Below, in pieces: positions 33,961 to 46,104 of a DNA stretch of 64,000 nucleotides; positions within the stretch are counted from its first letter, which is position 1; each line of letters begins with the position of its first letter. The notes beneath the pieces are model-generated. The model was not told the DNA's origin and did not search any database. It saw nothing but the letters and a program-made list of their open reading frames with translations. The stretch is from Zhengitettix transpicula. Lineage: Eukaryota > Arthropoda > Insecta > Orthoptera > Tetrigidae. Made by a program: the position numbers and the translations under genes. The stretch is taken from the NCBI GenBank assembly GCA_037074705.1, contig CM073590.1:92310947-92374946 (forward strand), read 5' to 3'.

Positions 33961-34699
33961 ACTGGTTACTTCACCAGAACATCAGGAGATATTGTGACTC
34001 CAAAGGTAAGTTCAAGAATGCTAGCATATATCGGATAACTAAACACTTTCCCACTTAGACCGACTGGTAATGAAAAAGTGTTTTAGATTCCACTGCCACT
34101 GATTTTGACACGATATGATATTGTCCATCTATTACTCAAGAGGTTCATCGATTTAAAAAAATATTGAAATGACATAAAAATTGTAATAAGCAAAGATGTA
34201 TTGTCGAATAATTTACAAAACTGCGTATACAGAAGGTCTTTTGACCACGTAGAATTTACAAGTGAATGGAGGCAAGCAGCGCTGGACCCTCCAAGTGGTG
34301 GTTACAACAATATCTCGTAAGCGGTGTGGTTACGTTGATGTGTGTAAATAAGTACTTTTCAAACAACTGTCAAAATCTATGTAAGATGATTTCGTTCGTC
34401 ACTTCATGCACAGCAAAGCTAGCGGCAGTGTGTTTGTCATTGTTTTGAATAGTTATTCTTACTTTACCGGAGGAATCTCATTTCGTAATTAAAAATTCCG
34501 GAATTAAATAAATTTTATTGGATAAAGATGTAAATATTATCCACTGAACCAAAGATATTGATTTGTAAAACAGCAATCAATACAGTTTTTTCTGTTAATG
34601 ATTCTATTGTAATCAAATTTGTAATTATTAAACACCGTGGCGAAATATATCCTCGAAATTACGTAAAGACGTGACGTGCGGGACAGCTGAGAAACCGAA

Positions 34700-34805
34700 G
34701 TTAATATAATAAAACAAGTTATCACCTTATAAAGACACTTTTTATATTTTACTTATATTGTGTCGACGTTTCTATACCGCTTTATATCTTCCTCAGGTAT
34801 TTTCC
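34700..34805 (-). repeat. Penelope-type hammerhead-like motif (minus)
   Basis: The minus strand reads ACCTGAGGAAGATATAAAGC, then GGTATAGAAACGTCGACACA. CTGAGGA, a short interior that can pair weakly (TATA/TATA), then GAAACGTC is the same order of blocks as in the hairpin repeats and at 26.8 and 46.1 kb. No coding remnant adjoins it. Confidence 0.4.
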
Positions 34806-35839
34806 TACAGAGGTGTTAACAAATTATTAAATTTATAGTATAATTGTACAAAGTAAACAAAAGCAAGCTAAAGTATCCAAAAAGAAACAACAATTACCAA
34901 ATTAATATAATAAACTAGCACAACTAAACAAGTTATTAAATTTACACAGTTTTGAAAAAAGGTCCGAGGCACACAATTCACTAAACGCTAACAAGATTGT
35001 AGTAAGACTGAACGACAGGCTGTAGCATGTAATATATACTACAATATTATGTATGTACGTATTTATTTACTGTACATATGGGCAGTTTCCCCGGTGGTAG
35101 ATGCATGAAATTACAATTTAATTCCAAATTAAATAAGGGAAGGTACAATAAGGAAAAATATAGTAAATTAACACAATTATTATAAAATATAACTAGGTTC
35201 ACGGAAATTATTTCAACTATAAATACATGTATATAACATTATATGAATTATAGGTTAATTTTGAAAATGTTAAAGAATGAATTAATATTGTACTGGCCTC
35301 AAAAGAAGAAAAGTGAAAAGGAATCTGAAAATACAGGTTACCTAACTATTTAACTACCTAAGGAGACAAGGAATGTTTCCATTTTTTCTTTTTAGTTTAT
35401 AACGGAGAACTATCACTACACTATACTGACTAGAGAGTTCAGATTAAGTTTAAATTTTCTTTCCGTTAGAGCACTTTCTCTGAAAACTCTTGCAGTTAAA
35501 TTGTTCCAGTTGTTGTCCTATTTAGAAAGGAGTATTTTTAACATATTCTATTTTTGCTGTCTGGGATTTAACTTGAACATGTGGTCAGTTCTCCCGTACC
35601 GAGTCAGTTCTCTCAAAATATCTCGTAATCGCATAACAAGTATTCCCATTTCCATAATATTATTCGAGGAACGTGTCAACTTATCCCTTTGACTTGCAGT
35701 GTTTGGGTTCACGCTCCCCGACTGCTGGCTGTCTGAGTCACTAAGTAGGAACCAATTTAGAACGTACCCTGTGCGTGCAGCTGTTAGCCTCTTCTTTCCC
35801 ATTCAGCTCGCGACTGAACTGAATAACTGAGGACGTGAC
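34806..35839. other. unassigned AT-rich stretch
   Basis: Contains short open frames on both strands at 35501-35802 without domain signatures. Nothing else was recognised. Confidence 0.4.
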
Positions 35840-36150
35840 ATGCAGATCGCGTTAATTAAATGCACAATGGGTTTTCGCGTCGTTCTTGGACAACGGTCCA
35901 CGGGAGCGGCATTCATTACGTGGCCCTGCCAAGGGTCTTCGCGTGGGACACGCTAATGAGGGGAACATGGGCGACGCCGCCACACGCTAATTGGGGGACC
36001 GGAGAGGGTCTCTATGACAAAGCCGCGAATCGTCATGGCCACGTGTTCGTCTCCAGTCACGAGTGCTTATCCACGGTTATTTCTCACCACTGCCCGTCCT
36101 ATTCAAAGAGGTATAAATACAATAGAACAACTCGACTTCATACGATACGT
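35840..36150 (+). promoter_or_regulatory. GC-rich island followed by a TATA box (candidate promoter)
   Basis: About 250 bp clearly GC-richer than the surroundings (35840-36095) precede GAGGTATAAATACAATAG at about 36109-36126, a strong TATA box. The open frame across it (35860-36153) carries no recognisable domain. It may be a real host promoter or conserved regulatory element. A decayed LTR is the main alternative. No downstream exon was identified. Confidence 0.3.
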
Positions 36151-39100
36151 TAAATTCATTTATCCAATTTCAATTGTGTTATTTATTCCCTTTTCTATCA
36201 ATAAATACCAAATTTCCGCGAATGAAATGTAAAAACTATATTTTAAAACTTTAAAAATGGTTACGAATTTATTTCATATGTTTTCATTATGACATGGTTT
36301 AAACAAATGTCTTTGAAGACTAGCATACAATTAACAAGTATTATAGAATTTACAACAAAATCACGGAAACAAAGTAAACTAAGTAGTGAAGAATATGTAG
36401 GGTGTTCTATTGTCTGCAATAAAAAGGATTACGAGAGGGTGGGGGGAGGAAAGAATGATCCTCTCATAATCTTTTCTACTACAGACACAATGGAACACCC
36501 GACAAATGCTTCACAAAGTATTTTATCACCATTGTCAACAAACTTCAAACCCACAAAAAGTTCAATACATATGAACGAATTGATTTTATGCAGAAAATAT
36601 AAATTATTCTGATACTTTTAATGTTTCTTGTGGGCCACAAATAAACAGAACTTAAAGATTTATGTAAGAAAACTTACAATTTTAAAATACCTAAGAGAAC
36701 ACGAGAAATGCCAGTAGGCCTAATAGTGAAAAATGATGGTTTTTTACAATAAATAAAAAATTCATTCAGACTTTACATTACTAAACATTTGACGGCTTGG
36801 CTGCAATTGTGCCCAGAATAAATCTTCCAGGATGACCAAGTAACATCTGGTGAGGCATCACAGCAGGAGCAAGATATTACTAAACGCCAAAGATTAGCTT
36901 CTCTCAGGTTAAACAAACTTTTAATCTGCCTCACGTATCGACAAACCACTATCACGCATATTACTGTGAATGAAAAATAATAGGTTCCACTTTGCATATC
37001 TAAGCGTATATTAGTTCTCTAATCTGCTTAATTCATTGACTGACTACTCCCGCAAGAATTTACGTCTATTTATCCGCTCCGTGTCACGCGGCAGGTGGAT
37101 CCAGAACAGTCTCGCGAGTTCACGTGCGGCAAACGCCAACAATTGACCTTTGTCCCTTAACAATTACAACATCAGTAGTGTACTTTCATTACAATAATGC
37201 AACATTTAATATAATGCAAATGTAAAATTTTAAAATTAAAAACCATAAAATTACAGATATTTTACGAATCTAATGAGTATCGTCGATGTTATACTTCTAT
37301 TTAATTGAAATTAGTAGCCCATCGATGGCTACTATCATGTTTTTCAATATTCACAAGTTACTCATTCTTTCTCTTTTCAAAACTATTTCTCAATGTATTT
37401 TTTCCACCAGTTTTACTTGCAAATAATGCGGAACTATGTTGCCGACACTAATCTGCACTCCATTTATTTTTCTTCTCCCCTAATTTTACTGTTTTTTCAC
37501 AACAAATAATAATTTTCTATTGAAAGTAGTGTCATAAGATGTTCTCCTCAATAACTCAGATAACTACTTCATTAAAACGTTAAATGGAATATTGATATAC
37601 AAAAGTTTAAATTTGAAACTATCAAGTGTCACGTAAGGAATTATTAATTTTAAATAAGTTAATCCGTGACGTATGGAATCTAGTTCTACTTTAATCTGAT
37701 CCAAGCTCCATTCGAATTTAAATTTAAAAAATTACATGTGATTGAAAATTAATAATAAGAAGGACAAAATAAGTGATAATATAAATACCACACACATAAA
37801 AAATCAAAGACCACATGAGATTATGGAGTAAAATGTTCATAAAGTTAGATCAAATATATATTATTGCAAAATCAACTACAGTCCTTTTCAAATGGGATGC
37901 TATTTGACCTTGAAGCTCTCCATTGTGCCGACGAATCAAATTCTTGCGGCGATGTCACATATTATTGTCCACGCGGTTGCAGTAGGGGTTTGTTGTGATT
38001 CATTATTGACGATGTGGCATCCTTTGTCTAATTCTTTACTATCATTCGCTGACAGCGACAACGGCTCCCATTTAAAAAGCATTATAAAGCATTAAGTCCA
38101 AATAAATTATTTCCCTCACTAAGTCAATTAGTAATTACAAACATATTCATGAAAATGGAAATATGAGACAATTCTTCCATTTTATTAGCCACGGTACAGT
38201 AATATTGCTTAGCGACTTATTTTTTATATGTAGGACTACTTCTTATTTGATATATATTTTAATAACAAATGGTTCAATGTAATTTTGTTATAAAATTTCC
38301 CGAATACTTGATCATTTTTTAATTGAGGTACTATTTTAGACTAGCAGAAGGAAAGTATTTCTCGACGAAAAGGGAATGAGAAGTTGATTCTCCCGCAGCT
38401 CGGATTAGTGTGATAAGAACTTGAAGCCCTTTGAAGTGGTCGCAACCTCAAAATTGTCAAAGCTCTTCGCATCGTGGTGCGCTGGTTGGCGTAATTTGCT
38501 GCTCTCCGCTGCCTTCAATAAAGGCATCTGGCCGGCTTTTATTATCACTAGCGCAATATGTGTGCGTTTGTCTTACATACTTAATAAGAGTGAAGAGGGG
38601 AGAGAAAGAGAGAGGAAATGAAATATTCGGAACTGGCGCAAACTGAGATCAAACACCCAGCATATCGTACGAACGGAAAATTAAGAACTTAATTATTCAT
38701 ACCCAGTGTCCACCAGTTTCTTCTCTACAAACCTACAGGGATGAACAACTTTTACAATTTTCTGATAGAAAGAAGTTTAACATTTTATTTTATTCATCTG
38801 AGAATTACGACTACTTAAGTCCTAGCAGTTACACTTATAATCATTTTAGCAGTACGAAAGAAGGTTCGAAGTATAATAATTATATTGATTTATACACTCT
38901 ACAGTTTTCTATACTTAAGTGTAACTATTTGTCATCGTTAATCTATTACCATGTTGACATTCACATGGAATATCATTAATCTCTTTTTGCATTGACTGGC
39001 CGAATCTTAAGATGTAATCGAAAACGATTCTTAGCTATCAAATCCTGAAGAAATCAACACCACCATTATCTAAGTTAGGTATGTCTCCATAAGACTCCTA

Positions 39101-40413
39101 ATCTGGCATTATATTATCAAATTTATGGGTTTTATTATATATGGCTTCGTTTAAATATAATTTAAGTAGGTAGTATAAATGTTATGGGTTCTGAATAAAA
39201 CTATCTGTATACCATGACAAACGTCTTTTTGCTTATGGCACAAGATTAGAGAACTTTCATTTCCAATTTAAGTTAAAATTAGAATTTTCGAGTTCAAATT
39301 ATAATCTCCAGATCCTCCATAACGAAATGCATTAAAGAAAGCGAGTTTCATAAGTTTCTTTCAAGTAAAACATATATAGTAAATGCTACGACGGCAATAA
39401 ATATTAATGACTGACTGGGTGCTTGTTCTTCATACGGGATTTAGAACATTGCTAATATTTGTGACAACTTTTGGTTCAAAGATTTGACTAAGGTGTATAT
39501 AATTCATACTTTTTTAACGTTTTACTTATATATCATTTTTCAAGCGTCAAGTTTTTTTAAATTTAAGAATTATTTTACTTATTCGCCCTGTATTTACAAA
39601 AAAAAAATTATTTAACTATCAATACTGGAAACTTAAAAAATAAAAGTGAATTTTGCAGAATGAATTGTAAGAATTAAACTTTTCAAATAGTGAATGACAA
39701 TTTGAGATAGCCTCATGGCTATTCACAACTTCATAGAAAACCCGTTCAACAGTTCTACAGCGAAGAAAGTTCCTAATTAAGTAGTTAATATCTGGTTTAT
39801 GAACGTTCTCCTGGTATTCATACGATAACGGATATCAGTTAGATATCTCTAATAATCTTCTTACGAGTCGGTTGAAAAACAAAAGAAGGTTGAATAGAAA
39901 TCTTCCGGAACAAGCGTGACATACAGAAAGAGACTTAGAAGTAATGGTTTCGAGTAGCCATATGCATTTAAGATAAATATATGCTAAAATTATATTATGT
40001 TTTATTATAATGCACACACAAAAGTACTATTTAATATTATGTGGATGAAAATAGTTCAGAATTTATAACGAAGGATTAATATGCATTTGCTATACCATAG
40101 AGGTGTAATATGTCGTAATGTTTTGTTACATTACAAATTAGAGCACGAGTTCCTCGCAGACACAGGACTGGATAAATAATACAACCCCCACAGTTCCATA
40201 CGAGAATTAACTATCTACACTAAGATTATGAAAATGTTGTATTATTATACAATCTTTTTATTATGTACAGTCCCAGACAACCCATAAATATATAGCAAGT
40301 TAAAATTTGAGATTATTTGAAATAATTTAATAAATGAACACCAATATACTCCATTTGTCAGAAAAAACATTTAGTATTCAATTTAAATAAAGCTTTCACA
40401 CACTCTGGAAATA

Positions 40414-40416
<3 letters not shown>
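36151..40416. other. unassigned stretch
   Basis: AT-rich with three moderately GC-richer patches (37050-37150, 37880-38090, 38400-38540) that could be conserved noncoding DNA but show no exon signals. At 37745-37800 a minus-strand Penelope-type end occurs (AAGTGATAATATAAATACCA following AATAATAAGAAGGACAAAA). Confidence 0.4.

Positions 40417-40460
<44 letters not shown>
40417..40460. repeat. (AT)n microsatellite
   Basis: About 22 AT units, preceded by ATACTG and followed directly by TGTAACATAC, the same arrangement as at the LTR edges elsewhere. Confidence 0.95.
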
Positions 40461-40463
<3 letters not shown>

Positions 40464-40620
40464 AACATACACCTGTGTTATATTTTAATATTTCCGGCTG
40501 AATTTCTACACTTAAATAATTTATATATATCGGGCCCCAGGCCCCTACATTGCCGCCGTTATGTAACACTCGCCTGTGCTATATAAAGGATATAAATATT
40601 TCCAGGTGAATTTATTATTC
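40461..40620 (+). repeat. tandem pair of LTR-edge-like units
   Basis: Two diverged units start with TGTAACATACACCTGTGTTA (40461) and TGTAACACTCGCCTGTGCTA (40562). Each is followed by ATATTTCC(G/A)G(C/G)TGAATTT. The first unit contains CGGGCCCCAGGCCCCTACA and TTGCCGCC, which could be an LTR end plus primer binding site. Only this short portion is recognisable; the element class is inferred. Confidence 0.4.
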
Positions 40621-42181
40621 TCAGATAGTGAATTATTTGATAAAGAAAAACATTTTACTTTACGACAGCTAGCCTCAAAACTAAACTCCTTGTTATTTTT
40701 TATGAAAGATGCAGCACATTGCTACAAAGATATTTAACATCATACTCAGCTCTTACATAGAACTTAATCAGCAAAAATGACGAACTCATTATAACAATTT
40801 AAATATATCACACAACTATTTAATGTGTGTGTGTGTAAACATTACAACGTTATTAAATGTGCTCGGAATCTTCCGATCTCATTTTCTACATAAAAGGTAA
40901 GTAATTTTTATTATTACAGTTATTCACGCATCGACAAAAAAATGTTAAACTGTATTTATACAAAAAATAAATATTAGAAACAGGATAAAATTCTTGAGCA
41001 TAAGTTTTATAATATAAACTTTTCAATGTCTGGGAATTTTTAAGTTCGTTGCTGTATTCGGATCGCGAAATCATCTTTTATAAATAATTTTTATTAATAT
41101 GGTTACTGTTTTTATATTATATATGGATTTCTGATATTCGCGGTACATAAAATAATTAAGTCTGCATCTACACTCATAACCGAACACTAATTTTATCGGC
41201 GATTGTCATTAGAATTTCAATATCCGTAAATTTTAAGAGTGATTACATGAACGTGCGCTGAATTTAATTACGTGTAAGCAAAAAATAAATTGTTAGTTGA
41301 GATGAGGAAGAGTGTAGTCAGCAGATAACAAGAACGGTCTCTCCTAAATCTAATTACTTCGTGGTCGGGAATGAGGACCTCATTTCGAACGGCAGGAACG
41401 TCTTGATTTCACTTCCGCTGCTCAGTCTATTTCATGTACGCCTAATTCCTCGGAGGATACGATAGAAAATAATTGCCCCGCAAATTCTCATTAAATTTAG
41501 CAACTTTGAGGCGGGGAACGATGTCTTACACTCAAATACGCATCTTATTCCTTTTAAATATAGACTGGTGCGAGTCGTCGGCGCCGGAAGAGGGGGCGAC
41601 GGACGAAGGATGATAGGTACTTCATAGAAGAGGCATTTCGCAGCGCCTAAAGCTTCCGTTTCTTCGCAACTCAAAAGGGGTTCAGCTGGGGAATAGAGTG
41701 GGGAGTAATGGGTGTTAGGAACGAGAATCAGGAAGAGAAAAGAGGAGAGGGCGTGCTGAAGACGATAATGGTGCCACCTTAAAGGAGATGCTGCCCCTAA
41801 TAAATACAGGCAAAGAGACCGCAGGAGCAGGAGGCGGGATGCTGTGGGGTGTTACTTCCTGGAGGAAGATTTTCATTACTGGCACTCCTATTCTCGTGGC
41901 CTTAATTAAGTGAGCGCCGGAGTTACAGAGTGAGAGAGGAAGCACACATGGGTGAACGTCTCTTTAATTGTGCAGCTGAATCGGAAAATTGCAAACATCG
42001 CAAATAAAGATAAGAGGTAGCGAACAAAGACGATGAATAAAAGGGAAAATGAAAATTAACCGTTTTCACAAAGAAGTAAAGTTTGAAACAGAAATTAATA
42101 CAAACTAATCAATTTTATGAGTTATTCAATAAAATATGCTTACTTACTCGTTATAATTAATCAGAACTTATTTTTTAATTT
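40621..42181. other. unassigned stretch with a purine-rich GC island
   Basis: AT-rich up to about 41330. From 41340 to 41950 the plus strand is GC-richer and unusually purine-rich (many GGAGG, GAGAGG and GAAGA runs). Minus-strand open frames here have no domain and are not called. Confidence 0.4.
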
Positions 42182-42450
42182 TTTAGAATAACAGGCTACA
42201 TAGGGTAATCCACATAGTGGCAACGCCCCTTTAATAGGATAGGAAGGGTCTAGAAAGGGGGGATGCGGAAGGTAGCCAAGGGTTAACTAGGGCACCCGGG
42301 CTATAGTTTAAGGATCCTACCCGGTATTCGGCTAAAGTGATGCAGGACAAACCCTATAAAACCTACATCAGATAAATCGGCATTGGGTACTTGTCGCACG
42401 CCCTTCCGGTAGCGACAGAGGGGTTTGCAGTGGGGACGCAGCATTTATAT
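42182..42450 (+). repeat. dispersed repeat family A, copy 5
   Basis: Shares TAATCCACATAGTGGCAACG, AAGGGTCTAGAAAGGGGGGA, GGGCTATAGTTTAAGGATCC and GTGGGGACGCAGCATTT with copy 1. Diverges after about 42450. Confidence 0.75.
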
Positions 42451-42559
42451 CCTCTCTCTATGTATATGTGTATTTCGATTACGAGACTCAATCGTGAATT
42501 TCAGAAGAGTCTCACTAACTTGTTAGGTTCCTTCAGTTTTTGAAAAAAAAAATAACAAG

Positions 42560-42640
42560 ACAACAATTCGTATGGCTAAATTCGCCTGACGATGAAACTT
42601 ATATAACTGAAACGTTAAATAAGATTCCGAACATATTTTC
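42560..42640 (+). repeat. hammerhead-like motif
   Basis: The plus strand reads TTCGCCTGACGATGAAACTT, then ATATAACTGAAACGTTAAAT. CTGACGA and GAAACGTT are in hammerhead order, but the intervening stem is weak. It is probably a decayed member of the same motif family. No coding remnant adjoins it. Confidence 0.35.
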
Positions 42641-43008
42641 GGTAATTATTCAGTCCGTGAAGGATTAACAAAAATAATATTAAATGTAATGAGAGACTAA
42701 TGCCATATTTTACCTACTATGTTATAGAGTGCTGTTTCATTAAGTTACTTATGAATGAATATATCAAACACAACAGTTCTACTATTTATTGCACAATTCT
42801 AGAAAAAATATAATAGACATTTCGGCACAGTTTTAGTTTTATTTCTTACATTTCTTAAAAAATTCGAGTTGATAATTCAGCATATTTTTATGTTTGTCAG
42901 TATTTTTCCTGAGCGTTCATACAGAAGTCCATTTATCACAATAAGAATATTAGAATGATATTTCACTGGTTTCCATTGTCAGTCTCAAATAGAATTGAAA
43001 TGTTTTGA

Positions 43009-43284
43009 CTACCCCCTTGATGGTTTCCAATCAAATTTTAGGCGATCTTGTTGATAAATCTTTGGCAAGGCTGATCTACCACTCTTTCCTCGCATCTTTT
43101 TAGAGCTGTCCTTGGCTGCCATCCAAAGCAAGCTGTTTTTATTGATTCTTTCCAGGTCGCCGACCACCTGGTGGAAGAGCCGTAAACTGGCGCCCACTTC
43201 TAAGAAGCCATCCAGTAAGAAGAGCAGGTAAGCTACGCAAAAGGGACGCCCGTTCTTTGACTGCAGAACCTCTAAACATCTTAC
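43009..43284 (-). pseudogene. coding-like remnant, possibly the C-terminus of a non-LTR element
   Basis: A 91-codon open stretch with no clear start and better-than-background composition. It contains KNGRPFCVAYLLFLLDGF and NKNSLLWMAAKDSSKKMRGK. The combination of a GRP motif, a D/G-rich segment and a W.AA.D....K pattern resembles the tail seen in some LINE ORF2 proteins, but the match is loose. A stop codon lies directly upstream and no splice acceptor is convincing. It could also be an unrelated gene fragment. Confidence 0.3.
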
Positions 43285-43600
43285 TCAGAGAGGTTCCTGT
43301 AAACTTATTTAAAGGCTTTAAAGGGTTAAGTAAAAACAGTTACCGATATTTACAGGTCAATATTATGGAGCAATTTTTTAAATATTAATTCATAGCTTAT
43401 GGCTACTACGCTAATCATGAAATTCATGGGTTAGGACAACGTTAATTCAGGCATGTAAACCATATATATATAACGACAAGCTGTAATTTGAATTAAATTA
43501 AAAGAATTGTCGCATATCAGATTAAATTTTTACGTTATTTTGAGAGTGACATAAATTGCGTATATGCAACTGATTGACACTAATTATAATCATAGGCTTG

Positions 43601-43698
43601 GGTCACAACGTTTTAATAACGATCGCTGCCATCTTTATCAAGTCAATCATTCACTTGATAAAGAATATAGGGAACGTTACCGAAACGTCGTGGCTTAA
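43601..43698. repeat. degenerate inverted repeat with CGAAACGTCG motif
   Basis: The arms pair imperfectly around TCAAGTCAATCATTCACTTG (near 43640). The right arm runs into TTACCGAAACGTCGTGG and the left arm carries a decayed ACAACGTTTTAATAACG counterpart. It is the most decayed of the four hairpin repeats of this type. Confidence 0.55.
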
Positions 43699-45589
43699 TC
43701 CCATAATTACCCAGGTGGAAGCCCATACAGCATATTCACCAGGAAACTCTTAGATCTTTAATAATTAAAAGCAATTTTAAGCAAAAATTAACATTTCTCC
43801 ACAGATATCGTTTAAATGAAACAATCTATCGAATTACTAAATGGCAGAAGTAGACGTTTAATGTAACATAAAATTAGTAGAAAATTGCCAACTGTCTGAA
43901 TATATATTTATAAGCATTAAAAGTTGCAGGTAATAATACATAAGTTAAAATTCCAAGTAACGTTCCTCGCCTTAGTTTATGGGTCCCTTCAAACGTTTTA
44001 TTATTAAATCGAAAAATGTATTTATGTTCCAAATGTTTAAAAATTAATAACCAATATTTCAGTGAAAAAATTTAGTCCTCCTCTACCAACTTCCATAGTC
44101 GAAATGTAATCTTCTGTATTTCGACCACGCAAGTCGGTAGAGAAGTTCAAATTTTTTTTCACTTAAAAATTGTTGTTTATGCAAATGTAATCATTTGGAA
44201 CATACACAAATTTGTTTCTTTAATAATATAAAGTCTGAAGTGGTCCATAAACAAAGCTAAGAAACGTTGCGTGGAATTTTAACTTTTGTATTATATCCAT
44301 ATATTTTAATTTAATAAATAAATTGTCTGTCATTGGTCATAAAGTGCATTCATTACCTTTTATATGTAGCTTTTATTTCTAAATAAATATTCTGACTGTT
44401 GACCATTTTCTCCTATTTTGAATATAATATTAGTCAGACATTCGTTGAGTTATTAATTTCATTTTAACGTAAGTTCTAATAGAACGTAAATTTCTAACTT
44501 ATTAACTATTTGCGTTTCTCGTAATGTACAGTTTGCTATGGTATTGAGAATGTAACTTATAGGTGCAATTGTTATTATCATTCAAGATTAAGTAGGATAA
44601 GTTACCCTATATATCTATCTATATAATATATCGTGGTTTCTCGCAACAAAGTTGAATTTCTTACTGTATTACATTCCTACTGTTATCAGAATAACAAATT
44701 CTACCTAGGAAATTCATCAAAAAGTTAATATGCATAAAAGGGCAATGTTAATTTGTTATACGTCGGGCAGCTGTTGTCATCAACAGAGGCTAGGTTATAA
44801 GAGATTTAAATAAATTGAGTAATTGTTGTAGCTTAATACCCGGAACATAGAGGTTCATCTAAATTAAAATACAAAGCAACCTCAACGTGTGAGAAATTAA
44901 CAGCGGTTTTTAAAGTTCTACGGATATATCGTCATATTATATTTGTTTCATTTTAAAGAAGACCTAAACATAAGCTTGTTGCCTGGTCATTTTAAAAGTT
45001 TTTATTCGCATTTAATGCTATCATCCCCGCGGAAGTTACGCTAATCTGTGTACAAATAATTTTAAGCAGCATACAAATAATATCCATTTATTAATTTGAG
45101 CGCTTTATTGCTCAACATTATTTGGTTAAGTCACTAAAACAGTTTCAGGCCTATTAATAAGTAAATTTTTAGCAATGTGTATTCATAGCCAATTTAGTTT
45201 AATTTTAAATGATCATTTCTTTAAATACATTGTACTTTCTTCATCAGTTGTATTTCTACATGTAAACGTTTTTTATGTCTTATTTTTGCAGCTAAGGCAA
45301 AGCGTGAAAGTTCTTTTTACTATAGGGATTCCAACAAATATACTCTGAAATATGCCTGACTGGTAGTCTTCTCTCCAAAACCCCCCACCCGCGCTGACTT
45401 GGTCCCCTCTAATTAAATCTTTACTAATTGTCTCTCCATGTTATTTACACTACTTAGTTTTTGGTAGCATTCCGTTTCCTACTTTACACTGAACTGAAGC
45501 AAACACGATTGTTTTACTCTTAGATGAGTTTGTTTACGTTTTGTTAATTAACGGCCTATGACAAATCTGATAAAAGGGACAGCTTGTAG
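43699..45589. other. unassigned AT-rich stretch
   Basis: A short Penelope-type terminal block, AAAGCTAAGAAACGTTGCGT, lies at about 44256. Nothing else was recognised. Confidence 0.4.
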
Positions 45590-46090
45590 CAGATGGTACC
45601 TCAGAGACTTGCTCTTGTAGGTGGAATCTTATACGAGTGTCTTCTTTTCGCTCAGTCTGTGAATTAATGTGCTCTAAGAAGCCTGTAACCTTTCTGGAGA
45701 CCGAGAGGGCTGTCTTTGGGGATGCCTTAATCTCTCTCTGCTTTGAACTAAGGTTCCCACAAGCTGAAGCACCTCGGCCTGTTTTGAGAGGTGTATGTTT
45801 CGGGGCGGCAGACCTTGGCAAATGGTAAGAGTTGTTCTCTGATCCTATTGGAACAGTCGGCCAGCTGCCTCCTAAACTGGACGAGAAAATAAAGCTGCGA
45901 CCGCACAGCAAACCGCTCTCCCGCCGTCGGAAGGGCGTGGGACAAGTACCAAGTGCTCGACCTACGTGATGCAAGTTTCCAAAGGTTTGCCCAGTAAAAC
46001 TTTTAGTCAATGCCGGGTAGAATACTTAAACTATAACCCGGTGGCCCTAGTTAACTCTTGGTTACGTTGCTCTACTATTCCGCGTGCCCC
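45590..46090 (-). repeat. dispersed repeat family A, copy 6 (inverted)
   Basis: Reverse-strand copy carrying TTTTGAGAGGTGTATGTTTC, GTTAACTCTTGGTTACGTTG and TCCGCGTGCCCCGCTTCAAT. The 158-codon minus-strand frame through it (45534-46010) has no domain and is not preserved in other copies. It directly abuts a Penelope-like fragment at 46.1 kb. Confidence 0.7.
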
Positions 46091-46104
46091 GCTTCAATAC
46101 AGAC

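Noticed and set aside
45534..46010. 158-codon minus-strand open frame
   Set aside because: It runs through an inverted family A repeat copy. It has no domain and is not shared by other copies.
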